From Methanococcoides sp. (GTDB lineage Archaea > Halobacteriota > Methanosarcinia > Methanosarcinales > Methanosarcinaceae), in contig JAIORD010000059.1 in the NCBI GenBank assembly GCA_021108275.1, positions 1 to 64,000 of the forward strand: 64,000 bases of DNA, read 5' to 3'. This document shows positions 1 to 10,830 of this stretch, piece after piece. The translations under genes and the position numbers were made by a program. Under the pieces are notes generated by a model. The model was not told the DNA's origin. It made no database searches and saw only the letters and a list, made by a program, of their open reading frames with translations. Each line of letters starts with the position of its first letter. Position 1 is the first letter of the stretch.

Positions 1-182
1 TGATGATGATCTCTCGTATTTTCATGAACAGAACTCCGTTTTCTTATCTACTGATCGTCTATAATGATTGATATCCTACAGTTAAACATTTCGAATATTC
101 CAGTTAATAGGAACTGAAATGATAAGAGTAAAAAATAATGTAGGAATTAAAAATAAAATATATATCCCAGGGTTCGACAGGC

Positions 183-1292
183 TCAAATGTTCTTTATGAC
201 CCAGGATGTTACTCGTATCCAATTATCAAGAATGGTATCATGATAGTTCAATATCTCGTTAAAAGGTAACTCCGTATCAATATCGAAAATTGAAGGCACT
301 TCTTTCATGATGGCAAAAGCTGCTTTCCTGCCTGCATTTTCAGGTATTAGTCCCCATGAGACTTCATCCATGATGTGGAGGACAGATGCTGTCAGGCTTA
401 CCAGTGTCGGGTCCTTTGCAACTCTGCGTAATTTCTCTATAAATATTGGCTTCTTGTTCTCACCTTCAAGGGTGGATGCCACTTTCCAGTACATTGCCTC
501 ATCCACTTTGAACCTTTCAAGCCTGACAAGCATGTCACGTTGCGTGATGGCTGTAATTCCCGATTGCATTCCTATGGACTTGATGACGGCTTCTATCATG
601 CATTTTCCTATCAGTTCCCCTAATTTGGAATGCTTGCCTGAATCCGTGAGTTTGATAGGGCTTGTGCTGTCTGCCACAATTATCATCATATCGGTTCCGG
701 TGCCTGTGGCTATGCCGCTGGAATAGCGGCTGGGTGCCATAAGCTGTTGCAGTGCAGCAGTCTTAGCTTCGGTCGCAGTTATCATGGCTCGTGTCAGGGA
801 ATAGTCCGGAAGGTCTGCACCAATGAGTAAAATAGCGTTTATCGTTCCTCCGACAGGTTCGAAACGTTCATCTTCCTGATAATAGGAGGCCTCATCTCCG
901 GCACGTCCGCCGTTGACCTCCACTCCTCCGGTGACAATGGCAGTGACCTCAAGACCTCTGAACGAATCCGAAACTACAACAGCGTTCTCCATGGTTGCGG
1001 TCGTAAGCATTCCTGAAGCACGCTCGGGATTAATTCCAAGCCTTTTCGAAACTATTTTCAGATACTCTTCAACACTTCCGCCTTCAAGGTCGGCTGCACC
1101 CTGGCTTCTGTGATCAATGGTGTGGTTCAGGACGCTTTCGATGTTGTCGTGGTAGCCACCATTAAGCCAGGAAGTGCTAAGTGTCTTTCTTCCTTCTGGC
1201 AGTTCTACGACAAGGGAACTGTCTTGCACATAAATGACTTCCTTTCCGGAAGTTTCAAAAAGGATTTTTCTTTCCATCATATCATTGCTCAT
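183..1292 (-). CDS. cbiZ: CbiZ-type adenosylcobinamide amidohydrolase
   Basis: This 369-residue protein matches the archaeal CbiZ family, which hydrolyses the amide bond of adenosylcobinamide to adenosylcobyric acid so that scavenged corrinoids can re-enter cobalamin synthesis in the cytoplasm. The family hallmark is the conserved centre with VTGGVEVNGGRAGD (about residues 118-131), followed by a Gly/Thr-rich GIATGTGTD segment (about 193-201). An N-terminal extension and a C-terminal helical domain of about 130 residues make it longer than minimal CbiZ proteins. The start is ATG at 1292 with a weak G-rich site (GAGGCGA) upstream. It lies upstream of and on the same strand as no close partner; pyrF, its upstream neighbour, ends 70 bp away. 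Corrinoid salvage fits a methylotrophic methanogen, whose methyltransferases need cobalamin. Confidence 0.85.
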   Translation of the reverse strand: MSNDMMERKILFETSGKEVIYVQDSSLVVELPEGRKTLSTSWLNGGYHDNIESVLNHTIDHRSQGAADLEGGSVEEYLKIVSKRLGINPERASGMLTTATMENAVVVSDSFRGLEVTAIVTGGVEVNGGRAGDEASYYQEDERFEPVGGTINAILLIGADLPDYSLTRAMITATEAKTAALQQLMAPSRYSSGIATGTGTDMMIIVADSTSPIKLTDSGKHSKLGELIGKCMIEAVIKSIGMQSGITAITQRDMLVRLERFKVDEAMYWKVASTLEGENKKPIFIEKLRRVAKDPTLVSLTASVLHIMDEVSWGLIPENAGRKAAFAIMKEVPSIFDIDTELPFNEILNYHDTILDNWIRVTSWVIKNI

Positions 1293-1362
1293 TGTATCGC
1301 CTCAGTACTCATAGGGCTCATCATAGTTTCAGTGCAGTTCATCATCACAGGCGGATACAATA

Positions 1363-2010
1363 TCAGCAATTCATTTCATCACATATCTTCTTTGCAGCTT
1401 CTGCCGGAGAATCGGAATTATAGATGCTTCGTCCGACTATTACCCAGTCAGCACCTGCCCTTATAACATCGGCAGCACTGCCTCCCTGAGCTCCCACACC
1501 TGGTGAGATAATGCTCAATTCTTCTCCGATGATCTTACGTATGTCTTTTACTCTTTCAGGTCTTGTTGCAGGTGCTACAACTCCTGAGGCTCCTGCTTCC
1601 ACTGCCATTTTGGCGATATCCTCGGCAACCGGACGGAAGAACTCCACACCACCCGGGTGGCTCATCTCTGTGACCACATAAACATCGGTTCCGAAATCAT
1701 TAGCAACCTTCACACAGGAATCAAGACTGTCGCGACCTGTGAACCCGTGGGTGATGATCCCGGCAGCTCCGGCATTGAACACGTGTTCACAGATAAGTCT
1801 GTCAGTATTAGGTATGTCAGCAACCTTGAAATCAGCGATAACGGGTGCAATTTCCACAAGTTCCTTGACTATACCAAGGCCTTCTCCAAGGACCAGTGGA
1901 TATCCTACCTTTATAGAATCCACATAGTCGGAAACTTCATTTGCGATACGAAGGGCATTCTCCCTGTCAGTTACATCCAGAGCAAGGATGAGTCGGTTCT
2001 TTTTTTCCAT
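1363..2010 (-). CDS. pyrF: Orotidine 5'-phosphate decarboxylase
   Basis: OMP decarboxylase converts orotidine monophosphate to UMP in the last step of de novo pyrimidine synthesis, acting as a cytosolic dimer. The N-terminal LALDVTD supplies the first active-site Asp, IKVGYPL the Lys, and [10 protein letters not shown] (about residues 60-69) the catalytic Asp-Lys-Asp cluster. The C-terminal phosphate loop is visible as [10 protein letters not shown] followed by [12 protein letters not shown]. At 215 residues it has the short archaeal length. The start is ATG at 2010, preceded by AAAGGAG at a spacing of 7 nt, so the start is well supported. It is probably transcribed alone or together with cbiZ downstream. 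Confidence 0.95.
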   Translation of the reverse strand: MEKKNRLILALDVTDRENALRIANEVSDYVDSIKVGYPLVLGEGLGIVKELVEIAPVIADFKVADIPNTDRLICEHVFNAGAAGIITHGFTGRDSLDSCVKVANDFGTDVYVVTEMSHPGGVEFFRPVAEDIAKMAVEAGASGVVAPATRPERVKDIRKIIGEELSIISPGVGAQGGSAADVIRAGADWVIVGRSIYNSDSPAEAAKKICDEMNC

Positions 2011-2078
2011 TGGACAACTCCTTTAAGGTCAGGTATCTCACCAGCCGAACATCAATAGCTGGTCCGTTTTATTTTAGT

Positions 2079-4028
2079 TCATTGTTCCCCTATTTCATTA
2101 ACCTTTCTTTTCAGAGCTTCAACAACTGCCGGATCCTGAAGTGTGGATATGTCCCCTATCTCTGTTCCATTCGTGATAGCCTTTAGAACACGCCTCATTA
2201 TCTTGCCGCTTCTCGTCTTTGGCAGCTCCTCGGTGAAGATGATCTTCTTTGGGCGTGCGATAGGTCCGATCTCATCTACCACATGCTGCTTCAATTCATC
2301 TTCAAGTATTGAACATTGATCGCCACAGGATGATTCGAGGATCACATATGCATAGATGACCTCTCCTTTTATCTCGTCCACTTTTCCGTCAACCGCAGCT
2401 TCGGCAACCGAGGGGTGTGAGACCAGTGCACTTTCGATCTCCATTGTTCCGAGCCTATGGCCGGACACCTTGATGACATCGTCCAATCTTCCAAGTATCC
2501 AGAAATTACCTTCCTCATCCTTACGTGCACCATCGCCGGCAAGGTAGGTATCGGTTCCCCATTTGCTCCAGTATGTGTCAATGAACCTCTGTTCGTCCCC
2601 GTTTATGGTACGTATCATACTTGGCCAAGGGTTCTGAAGGGCAAGGTAGCCTCCTGAGTCAATTGGCACTTCATTGCCTTCATCATCAAGGATGTTGGCT
2701 TTTATTCCCGGGAACGGGCGTGTTGCAGTTCCCGGTCTCATCGTGGTGATGCCCGGTAATGGGCTTATCATTATCATTCCCGTCTCTGTCTGCCACCATG
2801 TATCAACGATAGGGCATTTCGATTTGCCTATGATCTCATAGTACCAGAGCCATGCTTTTGGATTGATGGGCTCACCCACACTTCCCAAAAGTCGCAATGA
2901 GGACAGGTCATACTTTTCAGGGATCTCTTCCCCCCACTTCATGAAAGTGCGTATTGCTGTCGGTGCTGTGTAGAATATCGTCACACCGTATTTTTCAACA
3001 ATGTCCCAGAATCTACCCTTGTCCGGGTAATCAGGTGCACCTTCGTGCATTACAATGGTAGCACCGTTGGAGAGAGGCCCGTAGACAAGATATGAGTGCC
3101 CTGTGATCCATCCGATGTCTGCAGTACACCAGAAAATATCATCGTCCTTTAGATCGAAGATCCAGTTCGATGTCACATGTGTCCCGACCATGTAACCGCC
3201 GGTCGTGTGAACAACTCCCTTTGGTCTGCCGGTGGTTCCACTGGTGTACATGATGAAAAGTATGTCCTCTGAATCCATAGGTTCAGGTTCGCATTCAGAA
3301 TCCATGTTATGAATTACATCCTTCCACCACACGTCCCTTTCCTCTTTCATTGGAATTACGTTTGCAGCATGATCGACCACAATAACCTTTTCGACCGCCG
3401 GGGCATTTTGAAGCCCTTTGTCAGCTCTTTCCTTTTGTTGTATGAGATTTCCTTTGTGGAAGTAACCATTACATGTTATGACAAATCGACTATGTGCATC
3501 TTCCACACGTTGTGCCAGTGCTTCTGATGAGAACCCGGCAAAGACGACACTGTGGGGTGCACCTATCCTTGCACATGCAAGCATGGCTATGACAGCTTCA
3601 GGTATCATCGGAAGATATATGGTAACGACATCTCCTTTCTTCACTCCGAGCTCTTTCAGACCTGCAGCAAAGCGAGCAGTCGCATCCCTGAGTTCTTTAT
3701 AGGTGTAGGTTTCGGAGTTCTCCATCTCCCCTTCCCAGATGAGTGCGGTCTTATCACCATGTTTCAGGACATGACGGTCAAGACAGTTGTAGGATGCGTT
3801 CAGTTTTCCACCGTTGAACCATTTTGCATGGGGAGGCTGCCAGTCAAGGACAGTGTCCCATTTTTTGAACCAGTCGATGTTATCGGCCAATCCCTCCCAG
3901 AACCCTTCGATATCAGCCTCAGCTTTTTCATATATGTGAGGGTCGTTCATATTGGCATTTTTGACAAAATCTTCCGGTGGGTGGAATTCATCTTGCTCTT
4001 TAAGTAAAGATTCTATTGTTTCGGTCAT
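2079..4028 (-). CDS. acs: Acetyl-CoA synthetase, AMP-forming
   Basis: This 649-residue ANL-superfamily enzyme activates acetate with ATP and CoA to acetyl-CoA, AMP and pyrophosphate. The N-terminal acyl-CoA synthetase cap is followed by the nucleotide-binding loop [18 protein letters not shown] (about residues 262-279), the acetate-pocket region with DTWWQTETG, the hinge [16 protein letters not shown], and the C-terminal catalytic Lys in [11 protein letters not shown], which is the usual site of regulatory acetylation. Full length, no defects. The start is ATG at 4028 with TGGGGA upstream. About 860 bp of non-coding DNA lies upstream, leaving room for a long leader. The pyrophosphate it releases could be used by the membrane pyrophosphatase encoded at 5627 on the other strand; that link is inference. 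Confidence 0.96.
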   Translation of the reverse strand: MTETIESLLKEQDEFHPPEDFVKNANMNDPHIYEKAEADIEGFWEGLADNIDWFKKWDTVLDWQPPHAKWFNGGKLNASYNCLDRHVLKHGDKTALIWEGEMENSETYTYKELRDATARFAAGLKELGVKKGDVVTIYLPMIPEAVIAMLACARIGAPHSVVFAGFSSEALAQRVEDAHSRFVITCNGYFHKGNLIQQKERADKGLQNAPAVEKVIVVDHAANVIPMKEERDVWWKDVIHNMDSECEPEPMDSEDILFIMYTSGTTGRPKGVVHTTGGYMVGTHVTSNWIFDLKDDDIFWCTADIGWITGHSYLVYGPLSNGATIVMHEGAPDYPDKGRFWDIVEKYGVTIFYTAPTAIRTFMKWGEEIPEKYDLSSLRLLGSVGEPINPKAWLWYYEIIGKSKCPIVDTWWQTETGMIMISPLPGITTMRPGTATRPFPGIKANILDDEGNEVPIDSGGYLALQNPWPSMIRTINGDEQRFIDTYWSKWGTDTYLAGDGARKDEEGNFWILGRLDDVIKVSGHRLGTMEIESALVSHPSVAEAAVDGKVDEIKGEVIYAYVILESSCGDQCSILEDELKQHVVDEIGPIARPKKIIFTEELPKTRSGKIMRRVLKAITNGTEIGDISTLQDPAVVEALKRKVNEIGEQ

Positions 4029-4889
4029 GTTTCCCCAGTCCCTATTTTTTTAATGGTTTGCATCAATGTTAACGATTAATCAGGTAAATATGTAGTGGTC
4101 AACTAATATTTTTAATAATTCAGCTCATATTTCAATTTTGTAGGCCTATTAAAAATTCATTCTCATATGTATTAAATGACAAGTGTTCTTTTGATCTTAT
4201 ATATTTACAAATTCAGTCATATCGATGGTAAATATATTTTTTATTAATTCCATATTGTCAGATCGATCTATTTGGTGTGATCCGATCTAAAATTATTGAT
4301 ATGAAAAAAGTTCATTCAAGGTACGATGTTTGATTAAAAACAGGCTAAATATGGAATGGTAAGCTTCAGCACAAATATTGATACTTATGGAAGGAATGCA
4401 GAATTAAAGTGAATTTTCAATATCCTTATCTTCCATTCATATGGATCAGGTAAAAATGTCTGCCATAATAGTGTAAATCTTGAAAATGGAATTCTGAAAA
4501 GGGTAGATAAAATGCCATATGTCGTTTATATGATAAGCGCAGGTATTAGAAAAAACTTGGGCATGGGGAGTGTGGTGGTACGTCTAAGAAACTACCTGCG
4601 CCATGTATCCTTTTGTTAACAATGTTATAAATAAATTGCGAATGTTAATAACTTCCTATTTATATTTAATAGCTTTGTCAATGTCAGGTAGTTACTATTT
4701 GATCTTTATTATTTCTTCGAGCAGCAAATCGGGACTTGGATCCATGGCAGAAGGTATTATAGGACTATTATTTCCTTTATTGGACCATGCGAAAACCTTC
4801 TCCTGTTATGCTCAAAAGGATATTTTCTTCATTTTTTCAATGTTCATATAATAAAAAGTACATTATTTAGCTATCAAAACCTATTCTTT
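4029..4889. other. Intergenic region with one strong hairpin
   Basis: This 860-bp AT-rich stretch separates the acs start from the stop of the small secreted-protein gene. It must hold the acs promoter. I see no convincing gene. An 82-codon plus-strand frame (4603-4851) has no ribosome site and no recognisable family. The one clear structure is the hairpin at 4537-4601, listed separately. Confidence 0.5.
4537..4601. ncRNA. Candidate structured RNA or long hairpin
   Basis: Perfect 9-bp arms GCGCAGGTA (4537-4545) and TACCTGCGC (4593-4601) enclose a second pair of arms TTAGA (4546-4550) and TCTAA (4583-4587), so the two stems stack with only a 5-nt bulge on one side. The apical loop is G-rich. 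GC-rich stems stand out in a surrounding of about 30% GC. It could be a structured RNA on either strand or a terminator; there is no T-run directly after it on either strand. No known RNA family is recognised. Confidence 0.35.
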
Positions 4890-5339
4890 TCATATCTGCT
4901 GATAGAATATATCGGGGGTTGCTTTGACATCGTTTACTGTCTTTGTCTGTCCGTTGGGGTAGATGACTTCCATGGAATGTACCATGGTGCCGAGATCGCG
5001 GCTGTCGTGGAGGTAATAGTCATCACTGAGCCTTGTAACATCCTTTAGCGATATCTTAACAGTGTCATATCCAACTTTCTCTATCTTCACATCTTCATAT
5101 TTTGAGAATATGTCCATGAATGAGGATTCAAGATGTCTTGTACCAAAGGCAAGAATATACATTCTGGCAAAGAAATTGAGGCTATATGTTACTGTTACCG
5201 AGCTATCGGTCTTGTCAAAGCGCATGACCACTTTATCAAAGTGGATGATATCATTATTTTCTGGCATAGCGTATGCGCATATGGGTAGAAATGTGGAAAA
5301 GAGGACCAATAATATTACTATGAAAGAAAATGATCTCAT
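4890..5339 (-). CDS. Small secreted or lipid-anchored protein, unknown
   Basis: I do not recognise this 149-residue protein. The frame is open from 5408, but the ATG at 5339 gives a clean signal peptide: MRSF, then a hydrophobic stretch ending in ICAYA, so it is probably exported. The mature part is a single compact domain rich in beta-strand patterns, with FDKVVMRFDKTDSSVTVTYSLN, a middle FGTRHLESSF segment, and a C-terminal MEVIYPNGQTKTV. There is no Cys near the cleavage site and no membrane anchor at the C-terminus. The Shine-Dalgarno site is weak. No neighbour is close enough to form an operon. Confidence 0.65.
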   Translation of the reverse strand: MRSFSFIVILLVLFSTFLPICAYAMPENNDIIHFDKVVMRFDKTDSSVTVTYSLNFFARMYILAFGTRHLESSFMDIFSKYEDVKIEKVGYDTVKISLKDVTRLSDDYYLHDSRDLGTMVHSMEVIYPNGQTKTVNDVKATPDIFYQQI

Positions 5340-5566
5340 ATTCAGTTGAATTGTATTACAAGTAAATATTAGTAACGCAAAATATGAAAATATTGGAATA
5401 ATTTGCATTGAGCGGGTCTAACACATGTGAAATCCGCAGAGAGTGCAACAGTTTAACATTTTACAATCGATACATTCATATCTTGTGTGTTCTATTTCAA
5501 CCTGCTTTTAGCATGTTATATAGTTGAACGATTCGTTCCTTCAATGGAGCGATAATTCAGTGACCT

Positions 5567-5576
5567 TTATATAATG
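5567..5576 (+). promoter_or_regulatory. TATA box of the pyrophosphatase gene
   Basis: TTTATATAAT lies 50 bp upstream of the translation start of the pyrophosphatase gene. Exactly the same ten bases precede the membrane-protein gene at 8630, supporting it as a real archaeal TATA element. Transcription should start about 25 bp downstream, giving a leader of roughly 25 nt that contains AAGGAG. Confidence 0.6.
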
Positions 5577-5626
5577 TATCATATTGATCAAATAATTATT
5601 AGATCTAAACAAAAAGGAGTATGAAT

Positions 5627-7645
5627 ATGGATAGTTTAATTTACCTTGCCCCTCTGGCAGGTATCGTAAGCTTGGCATTTGCTGCATTCTTTGCTTCCGG
5701 TGTTCTTAAAGAAGGAACCGGTACAAAGGAAATGCAGGATATATCACTTGCGATCCAGGAGGGTGCTATGGCTTATCTGAACCGTCAGTATAAGACCATA
5801 GCTGTAGTAGCAATTGTTCTTGCTGCGCTGATGTTCTTCCTTCTGGGAGACGACAGTGGCAAGATCACAATCGGATTCCTCGTTGGTGCAGCTGCATCTG
5901 CACTTGCCGGATATGTTGGAATGAACGTATCTATCAGGGCTAATGTCAGGACAGCACACGCAGCTTCAAAGGGCTTGCAGGAAGCAATGTCCGTCGCATT
6001 CCGCGGTGGAGCTGTGACAGGACTTGCAGTAGTAGGTCTTGCACTGCTGGGTACCAGTGGTTTCTATATTATTTTCGGCGATGTTGACCTTGTGATCGGA
6101 TTCGGTTTCGGTGCAAGTCTTATCAGTCTTTTCGCAAGGGTCGGTGGAGGTATCTTCACAAAGGCAGCGGATGTCGGTGCTGATCTTGTAGGTAAGATCG
6201 AGGCTGGTATTCCTGAAGACGATCCAAGGAATGCTGGTGTCATTGCTGACAACGTAGGTGACAATGTCGGTGACTGTGCTGGCATGGGTGCAGATCTGTT
6301 CGAGACATATGTCGTTACCGTTCTTGCATCAATGCTTCTTGGTTCCCTGATCCTTGAACAATTTCCAAATGCTATCCTTTACCCATTGATCCTTGGTTCA
6401 GTGGCTATATTCGCATCCATCATCTCTATGTTCTTCGTGAAAGTAGGTAGTGATGGAAAGATCATGAAAGCTCTCTATAAGGGTGTTGCAGTATCAGCAA
6501 TTCTTAGTCTGATCGCATTCTATTTCGTGACCGATTACCTCATGGGTGACATGAGATTGTACTACGCATCTATTGTGGGTATTATCATAATGGTATTGAT
6601 GGTAGTATTTACAGAGTACTACACTTCCACAAGCTTCCGTCCGGTAAAGACAATTGCCAAGGCATCCGAAACCGGTGCTGGTACAAACGTCATCTCCGGT
6701 CTCGCTATTGGATTTGAGAGTACTGCACTTCCACTTATCATCATCATTGCTGGTATACTTGGATCCTACTTCGTAGTAGGCGGTGCAACTGATCCTGCAA
6801 TGGGTGTTTACGGTATTGCTATTGCAGCAGCAGCAATGTTGTCAACGACCGGTATGATCGTGGCTCTTGACTCATACGGTCCTATCACCGACAATGCTGG
6901 TGGTATCGCTGAAATGGCAAAGATGCCTGCGGAAGTACGCAAGATCACCGACGCACTCGATGCGGTCGGAAACACAACGAAGGCTGTAACAAAGGGTTAC
7001 GCAATAGCTTCTGCAGCACTCGGTGCACTGGCACTTTTCGCAGATTACAGACACAAGGTTAACCTCGAAGCAGGTTCACTCAGTCTTGACAACCCTATTG
7101 TTCTCGTTGGTCTTCTTATCGGTGCGCTGCTCCCATTCCTGTTCACTGCTGTTACTATGAAGGCAGTAGGAAAGGCAGCATTTGCTATTGTTAACGAAGT
7201 TCGCCGTCAGTTCAGGGAGATCCCTGGTATCATGGAAGGCACCACAAAGCCAGAATATGGCAAATGTGTGGACATCGTTACTGCAGCAGCTATCCGTGAA
7301 ATGGTGATTCCAGGTATCCTCGCTATCTTCGTTCCACTTTTAGTTGGAATCGTGCTTGGTCCGGTAGCTCTTGGCGGATTACTTATCGGTATCATCGTTT
7401 CAGGTCTTCTCCTCGCTATGACCATGAACAATGGTGGGGGAGCATGGGATAACGCAAAGAAGCTCATCGAAGACGGAGAATATGGCGGAAAAGGTTCCGA
7501 TGCTCACTTGGCAGCAATTGTCGGTGACACAGTCGGTGACCCATTCAAGGACACATCAGGTCCTGCACTTAACGCTCTGATCAAAGTAGTGAACATGATC
7601 GCTATCCTGTTCTCTTCTCTGTTCATCGGCAAGGGATTGTTCTAA
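5627..7645 (+). CDS. hppA: Membrane-bound proton-pumping pyrophosphatase, K+-independent type
   Basis: The 672-residue protein hydrolyses pyrophosphate in the cytoplasm and pumps ions outward across the membrane. It has about 16 membrane segments and the family signature [19 protein letters not shown] (near residues 207-225), plus a second Asp-rich substrate site [14 protein letters not shown] near the C-terminus. The sequence [10 protein letters not shown] (near residue 450) carries Lys at the position that separates K+-independent enzymes from K+-dependent ones, which have Ala (GNTTAA). K+-independent enzymes of this family pump protons. Two ATGs are possible; AAAAGGAG lies 1-2 nt before the first (5621) and about 7 nt before the second (5627), so 5627 is chosen. 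It is monocistronic, with a TATA box at 5567 and a terminator at 7671. Confidence 0.95.
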   Translation: MDSLIYLAPLAGIVSLAFAAFFASGVLKEGTGTKEMQDISLAIQEGAMAYLNRQYKTIAVVAIVLAALMFFLLGDDSGKITIGFLVGAAASALAGYVGMNVSIRANVRTAHAASKGLQEAMSVAFRGGAVTGLAVVGLALLGTSGFYIIFGDVDLVIGFGFGASLISLFARVGGGIFTKAADVGADLVGKIEAGIPEDDPRNAGVIADNVGDNVGDCAGMGADLFETYVVTVLASMLLGSLILEQFPNAILYPLILGSVAIFASIISMFFVKVGSDGKIMKALYKGVAVSAILSLIAFYFVTDYLMGDMRLYYASIVGIIIMVLMVVFTEYYTSTSFRPVKTIAKASETGAGTNVISGLAIGFESTALPLIIIIAGILGSYFVVGGATDPAMGVYGIAIAAAAMLSTTGMIVALDSYGPITDNAGGIAEMAKMPAEVRKITDALDAVGNTTKAVTKGYAIASAALGALALFADYRHKVNLEAGSLSLDNPIVLVGLLIGALLPFLFTAVTMKAVGKAAFAIVNEVRRQFREIPGIMEGTTKPEYGKCVDIVTAAAIREMVIPGILAIFVPLLVGIVLGPVALGGLLIGIIVSGLLLAMTMNNGGGAWDNAKKLIEDGEYGGKGSDAHLAAIVGDTVGDPFKDTSGPALNALIKVVNMIAILFSSLFIGKGLF

Positions 7646-7670
7646 TTCGAACAATTTAAAAACGAATTAC

Positions 7671-7716
7671 GGGTCGGGAATATCCCGGTCCATTTCTTTT
7701 CTTTTTTTCTAATTTC
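7671..7716 (+). terminator. Terminator after the pyrophosphatase gene
   Basis: A 9-bp stem, GGGTCGGGA (7671-7679) with TCCCGGTCC (7683-7691), has a 3-nt loop and is followed by a T-rich tract. It begins 25 bp after the hppA stop. The remaining sequence up to 7948 holds nothing recognisable. Confidence 0.75.
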
Positions 7717-7948
7717 AGTTTAATTTCATTGCTTTGAGTATATTGTCGAATGCCAAAGCTTAAGCTCTTCATCTTTGATCTTTCAGAATAATGAGGATGG
7801 CTGAAGGTTAGTAATAGAAGTTATTATATTTGGAAGAATACTTCTTCCCGTCAGCCAATTTTACTACTAATTCAAATGTATTGATGGTCGATCATTGCTT
7901 CACAATATTAAAAGAGATGTGGGGTCCTTTGATCGCCTTATTTTAATT

Positions 7949-8407
7949 TTAAGCATCCACCATCTCAAAGAGAACTCCACGCCTTGTCAACTCTTCAGTT
8001 ATCTCTTCATAGAATATTCCGGTACCTACAACGTTGTCATGTGTGAATGTCTCCACACGTCCTGCAGGACCGCCAACTGTTGTTGTCTGTGCTCCACACG
8101 AAGGACTCTTGGGAACTCCCAGTACTTTGATGGCACAACCTTCCTGATAGAACTGTTCGATCATGTCTGCAAAGGGTTCAAACAGTGAATGGCAGAATCT
8201 CCTGTAATTTGGATTTTCAAGCTGGTCTCTGGTGATTTCCCTTCGGGATGCACCAAGATATATCAGTTCCGGGCATGGCAATTGTACGATGTTCCTGCCC
8301 TTTGTATCAACCAATGGAGGTGCTTTTATGCCTTTAAGCCTTGAACTTACATTTGCAAGACAGTGCCCGATTACCAGTATTTCTTTCCCCTTATTTTCTT
8401 CCACCAA
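7949..8407 (-). CDS. TudS/DUF523-related putative desulfidase
   Basis: The 152-residue protein resembles the TudS/DUF523 family, small proteins that bind a [4Fe-4S] cluster through three cysteines and in characterised members remove sulfur from thiouracil. Visible here are Cys in the N-terminal IGHCLANVSSR (near residue 16), PCPELIYLG (near residue 45) and GVPKSPSCG (near residue 104), the last being the strongest family motif. The start ATG at 8407 is preceded by AGGAGG-like sequence at suitable distance. It stands alone between hppA and a divergent membrane-protein gene. Substrate unknown; the family assignment is good, the desulfidase role is by analogy. Confidence 0.7.
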   Translation of the reverse strand: MVEENKGKEILVIGHCLANVSSRLKGIKAPPLVDTKGRNIVQLPCPELIYLGASRREITRDQLENPNYRRFCHSLFEPFADMIEQFYQEGCAIKVLGVPKSPSCGAQTTTVGGPAGRVETFTHDNVVGTGIFYEEITEELTRRGVLFEMVDA

Positions 8408-8579
8408 AAACTCCTCCTAACTTGTTATTATTAAATTTCTGCTACTAATTAAAGATGTGGATATGTTATTTGTATTAACATTGGATTGTAATGTTGAATG
8501 TATTGATGTTGGATATGGTAAATATCGATAGTCGATGTTAAAGTGATAAGATCATCACAGATATTATATCTATGTAATA

Positions 8580-8589
8580 TTTATATAAT
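8580..8589 (+). promoter_or_regulatory. TATA box of the membrane-protein gene
   Basis: TTTATATAAT sits 41-50 bp upstream of the ATG at 8630 and is identical to the element before hppA. AAGGAG at 8615-8620 is the ribosome site. Confidence 0.6.
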
Positions 8590-8629
8590 GTCAGCTACGG
8601 TTTAAGCTTGTCTCAAGGAGCTACTAAAA

Positions 8630-9535
8630 ATGAATGAAGATCTTGGAAGAATATTGAATAAAGGATTCAGCACCTGGTCACATAATTATGGAATTGCTGT
8701 TCCTTTCTTTTTGAACATGATGGCATCGCTTTTCATTTTAATGATGGCTATTTTCATAATACCGTTCATTGTAGCTGCAACATCAATGTCTGATATTGGG
8801 GGCACATCTTCACTCACAACAGAAGAAAGCATGGAGCTTCTCATGTCTCTGTTCTCTGATAATATTGTTTTAGTTCTGGTGCTTGGTCTGATAGCATTTT
8901 TAGCCATCTCATTTGTCCAATCATATTTTGAGGCAGGGGCAATAGGAATGGCACAGGCGGCATCCGTATCAGGACATACTACCTTTAATGACATGTTCCG
9001 TGCAGGAAAGGAGAATGTGTTCAGTCTTTTCTTTACCAGGATCATCATCTCCCTGATCTTTATCGCGGGGATTGTGTTCATAGTTCCAGGTATGCTCACC
9101 ATGGGCGATTTCAATTCATTTATCGACAATCCCGAGAACGCCCTTCTTACAAGTCTGTTATTGCTCTTCGGATTCTTGCTATGGGGTCTTTACGTTCTGG
9201 TGATCGATATTATCTTCAGTGTTGTCCGATTTGGTCTTGTCCTGGACCGCCTCGATCCTATGGAAGCCCTTGAAAAAGGTTACAGGTTCTTCATGAACAA
9301 CAAGTTAGTCGTATTTCTAATGTACCTGGTAGTGATCGGGCTCTCCATAGCCATCAATATGGTCGGTGAGCTCATTAGCTATGTGGAAGTACTTGCGAAT
9401 GCCTGGATATTTCTGAGTTTTGTTCTATCTTTTGCAGTTATACAGCCTCTTGTGACTGTATGGTGGACCCGTCTTTACATGGATCGAACTGGAAAAGAAC
9501 TCTATGACATAAGCGATCTGCTCGAGTATCCCTGA
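8630..9535 (+). CDS. Multi-pass membrane protein, unknown
   Basis: The 301-residue protein has about six hydrophobic segments (roughly residues 22-48, 80-102, 135-157, 172-200, 222-246 and 258-285) with a short polar loop after the first. The layout, and the segment SVVRFGLVLDRLDPMEALEKGYRFF between helices four and five, recall archaeal integral membrane proteins of the DUF4013/DUF7847 type, which have no established function. AAGGAG precedes the ATG by 9 nt. It converges with the Ncs6-type gene 54 bp downstream. No partner suggests a role. Confidence 0.7.
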   Translation: MNEDLGRILNKGFSTWSHNYGIAVPFFLNMMASLFILMMAIFIIPFIVAATSMSDIGGTSSLTTEESMELLMSLFSDNIVLVLVLGLIAFLAISFVQSYFEAGAIGMAQAASVSGHTTFNDMFRAGKENVFSLFFTRIIISLIFIAGIVFIVPGMLTMGDFNSFIDNPENALLTSLLLLFGFLLWGLYVLVIDIIFSVVRFGLVLDRLDPMEALEKGYRFFMNNKLVVFLMYLVVIGLSIAINMVGELISYVEVLANAWIFLSFVLSFAVIQPLVTVWWTRLYMDRTGKELYDISDLLEYP

Positions 9536-9589
9536 GAACCAGCTTAAAAAATAGGTAGTAGAAGAGGCAATCGATAAGATAGACTGTAT

Positions 9590-10498
9590 TCAACTGCGTC
9601 CAAGCAATTTACAGGCCTGGCATAGCGATGCTGTACAGGTCTCCCCGCATACACGACATTTTGATAGTTCGGTCTGGGGATATTCTTTAGCAATTATTCC
9701 CACTGTTTTGTCGAAACCTCTCATGATGGAATATTTAGTTCCGGGGTGCCTGACCTCAAACTCATTTATCATATCCCTGACCTCGCCCCTCAGGGCTTCA
9801 TGAGCATAAGGACACTCGCTCATATCGAAGGGCAACTCATTGACGATAGCATACAGGGCCACTTCTTTTTCGGGAACTTTTCTCAGAGGTTTTGCACGAA
9901 GGACAAGCCCCTCGATAGCCCGCGGAGGTGAGAGCCTTATCATTCTATCGACATCTCCTCCGAGGTGGTTCATCATTATCGTCTGTGCCTCATCATCAAG
10001 GTTATGTCCGGTGGCAAGTTTAGTGGCACCTATCTCATTTGCGATCTTGTTCAGGAGCGATTTTCTTAGGACACCACAATAACTGCATGCACCCAGTTTT
10101 CTTTCCTGTGCGGTCAGTTCATCAAGGGTCTTATCATACTCATCTTTAAAAGAGCGGACAATATGCCTGATACCAAGTTCTGATGTCAGCTTTCTTGCCT
10201 TTTCCAGAGTTTCCTCGCGATATCCGGCAATCCCCTCATCAATGGTAATGGCCACTATCTCAATATCTCTTCTCACGCCGAATACCTTGTGTAAAAGGTA
10301 TAACAGAACAACGCTGTCCTTTCCTCCGCTCAATGCCACGGCAATGATGTCACCTTTTTCGATCTTATACTGCTTTCTGATGGTGAGCTTCACCTTGCGT
10401 TCAACATCTTCGATAAAGTGTCTCTTGCATATGTGCATGCCGGAGTATTTCTGGAATATAATGGCGTCCCTGTTACATTTCATGCATTTGATAGACAT
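9590..10498 (-). CDS. Ncs6/TtuA-type tRNA 2-thiolation protein
   Basis: This 302-residue protein belongs to the TtuA/Ncs6 (TIGR00269) group that adenylates and thiolates uridine 34 or 54 of tRNA, using a sulfur carrier protein. An N-terminal zinc motif begins CMKC with a second half around CKRHF; the PP-loop ATP-binding motif ALSGGKDS lies near residue 53-60; the central CSYCG (near 137) and a Cys in DMSECPYAHE (near 222) are the cluster/catalytic cysteines; a C-terminal zinc ribbon has CRVC and CQAC. All key residues are present. Whether it acts on U34 or U54 cannot be decided from sequence. Upstream lies the accessory insert of 10.5-16.7 kb, so this gene marks its left flank. Confidence 0.9.
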   Translation of the reverse strand: MSIKCMKCNRDAIIFQKYSGMHICKRHFIEDVERKVKLTIRKQYKIEKGDIIAVALSGGKDSVVLLYLLHKVFGVRRDIEIVAITIDEGIAGYREETLEKARKLTSELGIRHIVRSFKDEYDKTLDELTAQERKLGACSYCGVLRKSLLNKIANEIGATKLATGHNLDDEAQTIMMNHLGGDVDRMIRLSPPRAIEGLVLRAKPLRKVPEKEVALYAIVNELPFDMSECPYAHEALRGEVRDMINEFEVRHPGTKYSIMRGFDKTVGIIAKEYPQTELSKCRVCGETCTASLCQACKLLGRS

Positions 10499-10830
10499 TG
10501 GGAAGTGCTCCTTTCATTCTCAAAAGGAACTATTATATTAGAACTTTGGGGTAATGGTCAAATTGTAAAAATACTACTCTTCTAAAAATTTAACTTATTT
10601 GAGTTCGAACCCAACCCTAGCATAGCAAGTCGGGGTAATAGGTATCTTGAAAAATAGATGCTCAAAAATTTTAAGAGTCAATTCAAAACAAAATATCAAA
10701 AATTGTTTAATTCTTGATTTTTTTGATTCATTTGAAAATCATCAATCGTATTTTATAATTGTTAAAAATTTAAGTTTCTTTGTTTTTATCTGATTTTGTT
10801 TGCAACATTATTAAAATAGCAGAAAATAGG

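Noticed and set aside
4603-4851. 82-codon plus-strand frame after the hairpin upstream of acs
   Set aside because: No ribosome site, no family pattern and composition like the surrounding AT-rich DNA.
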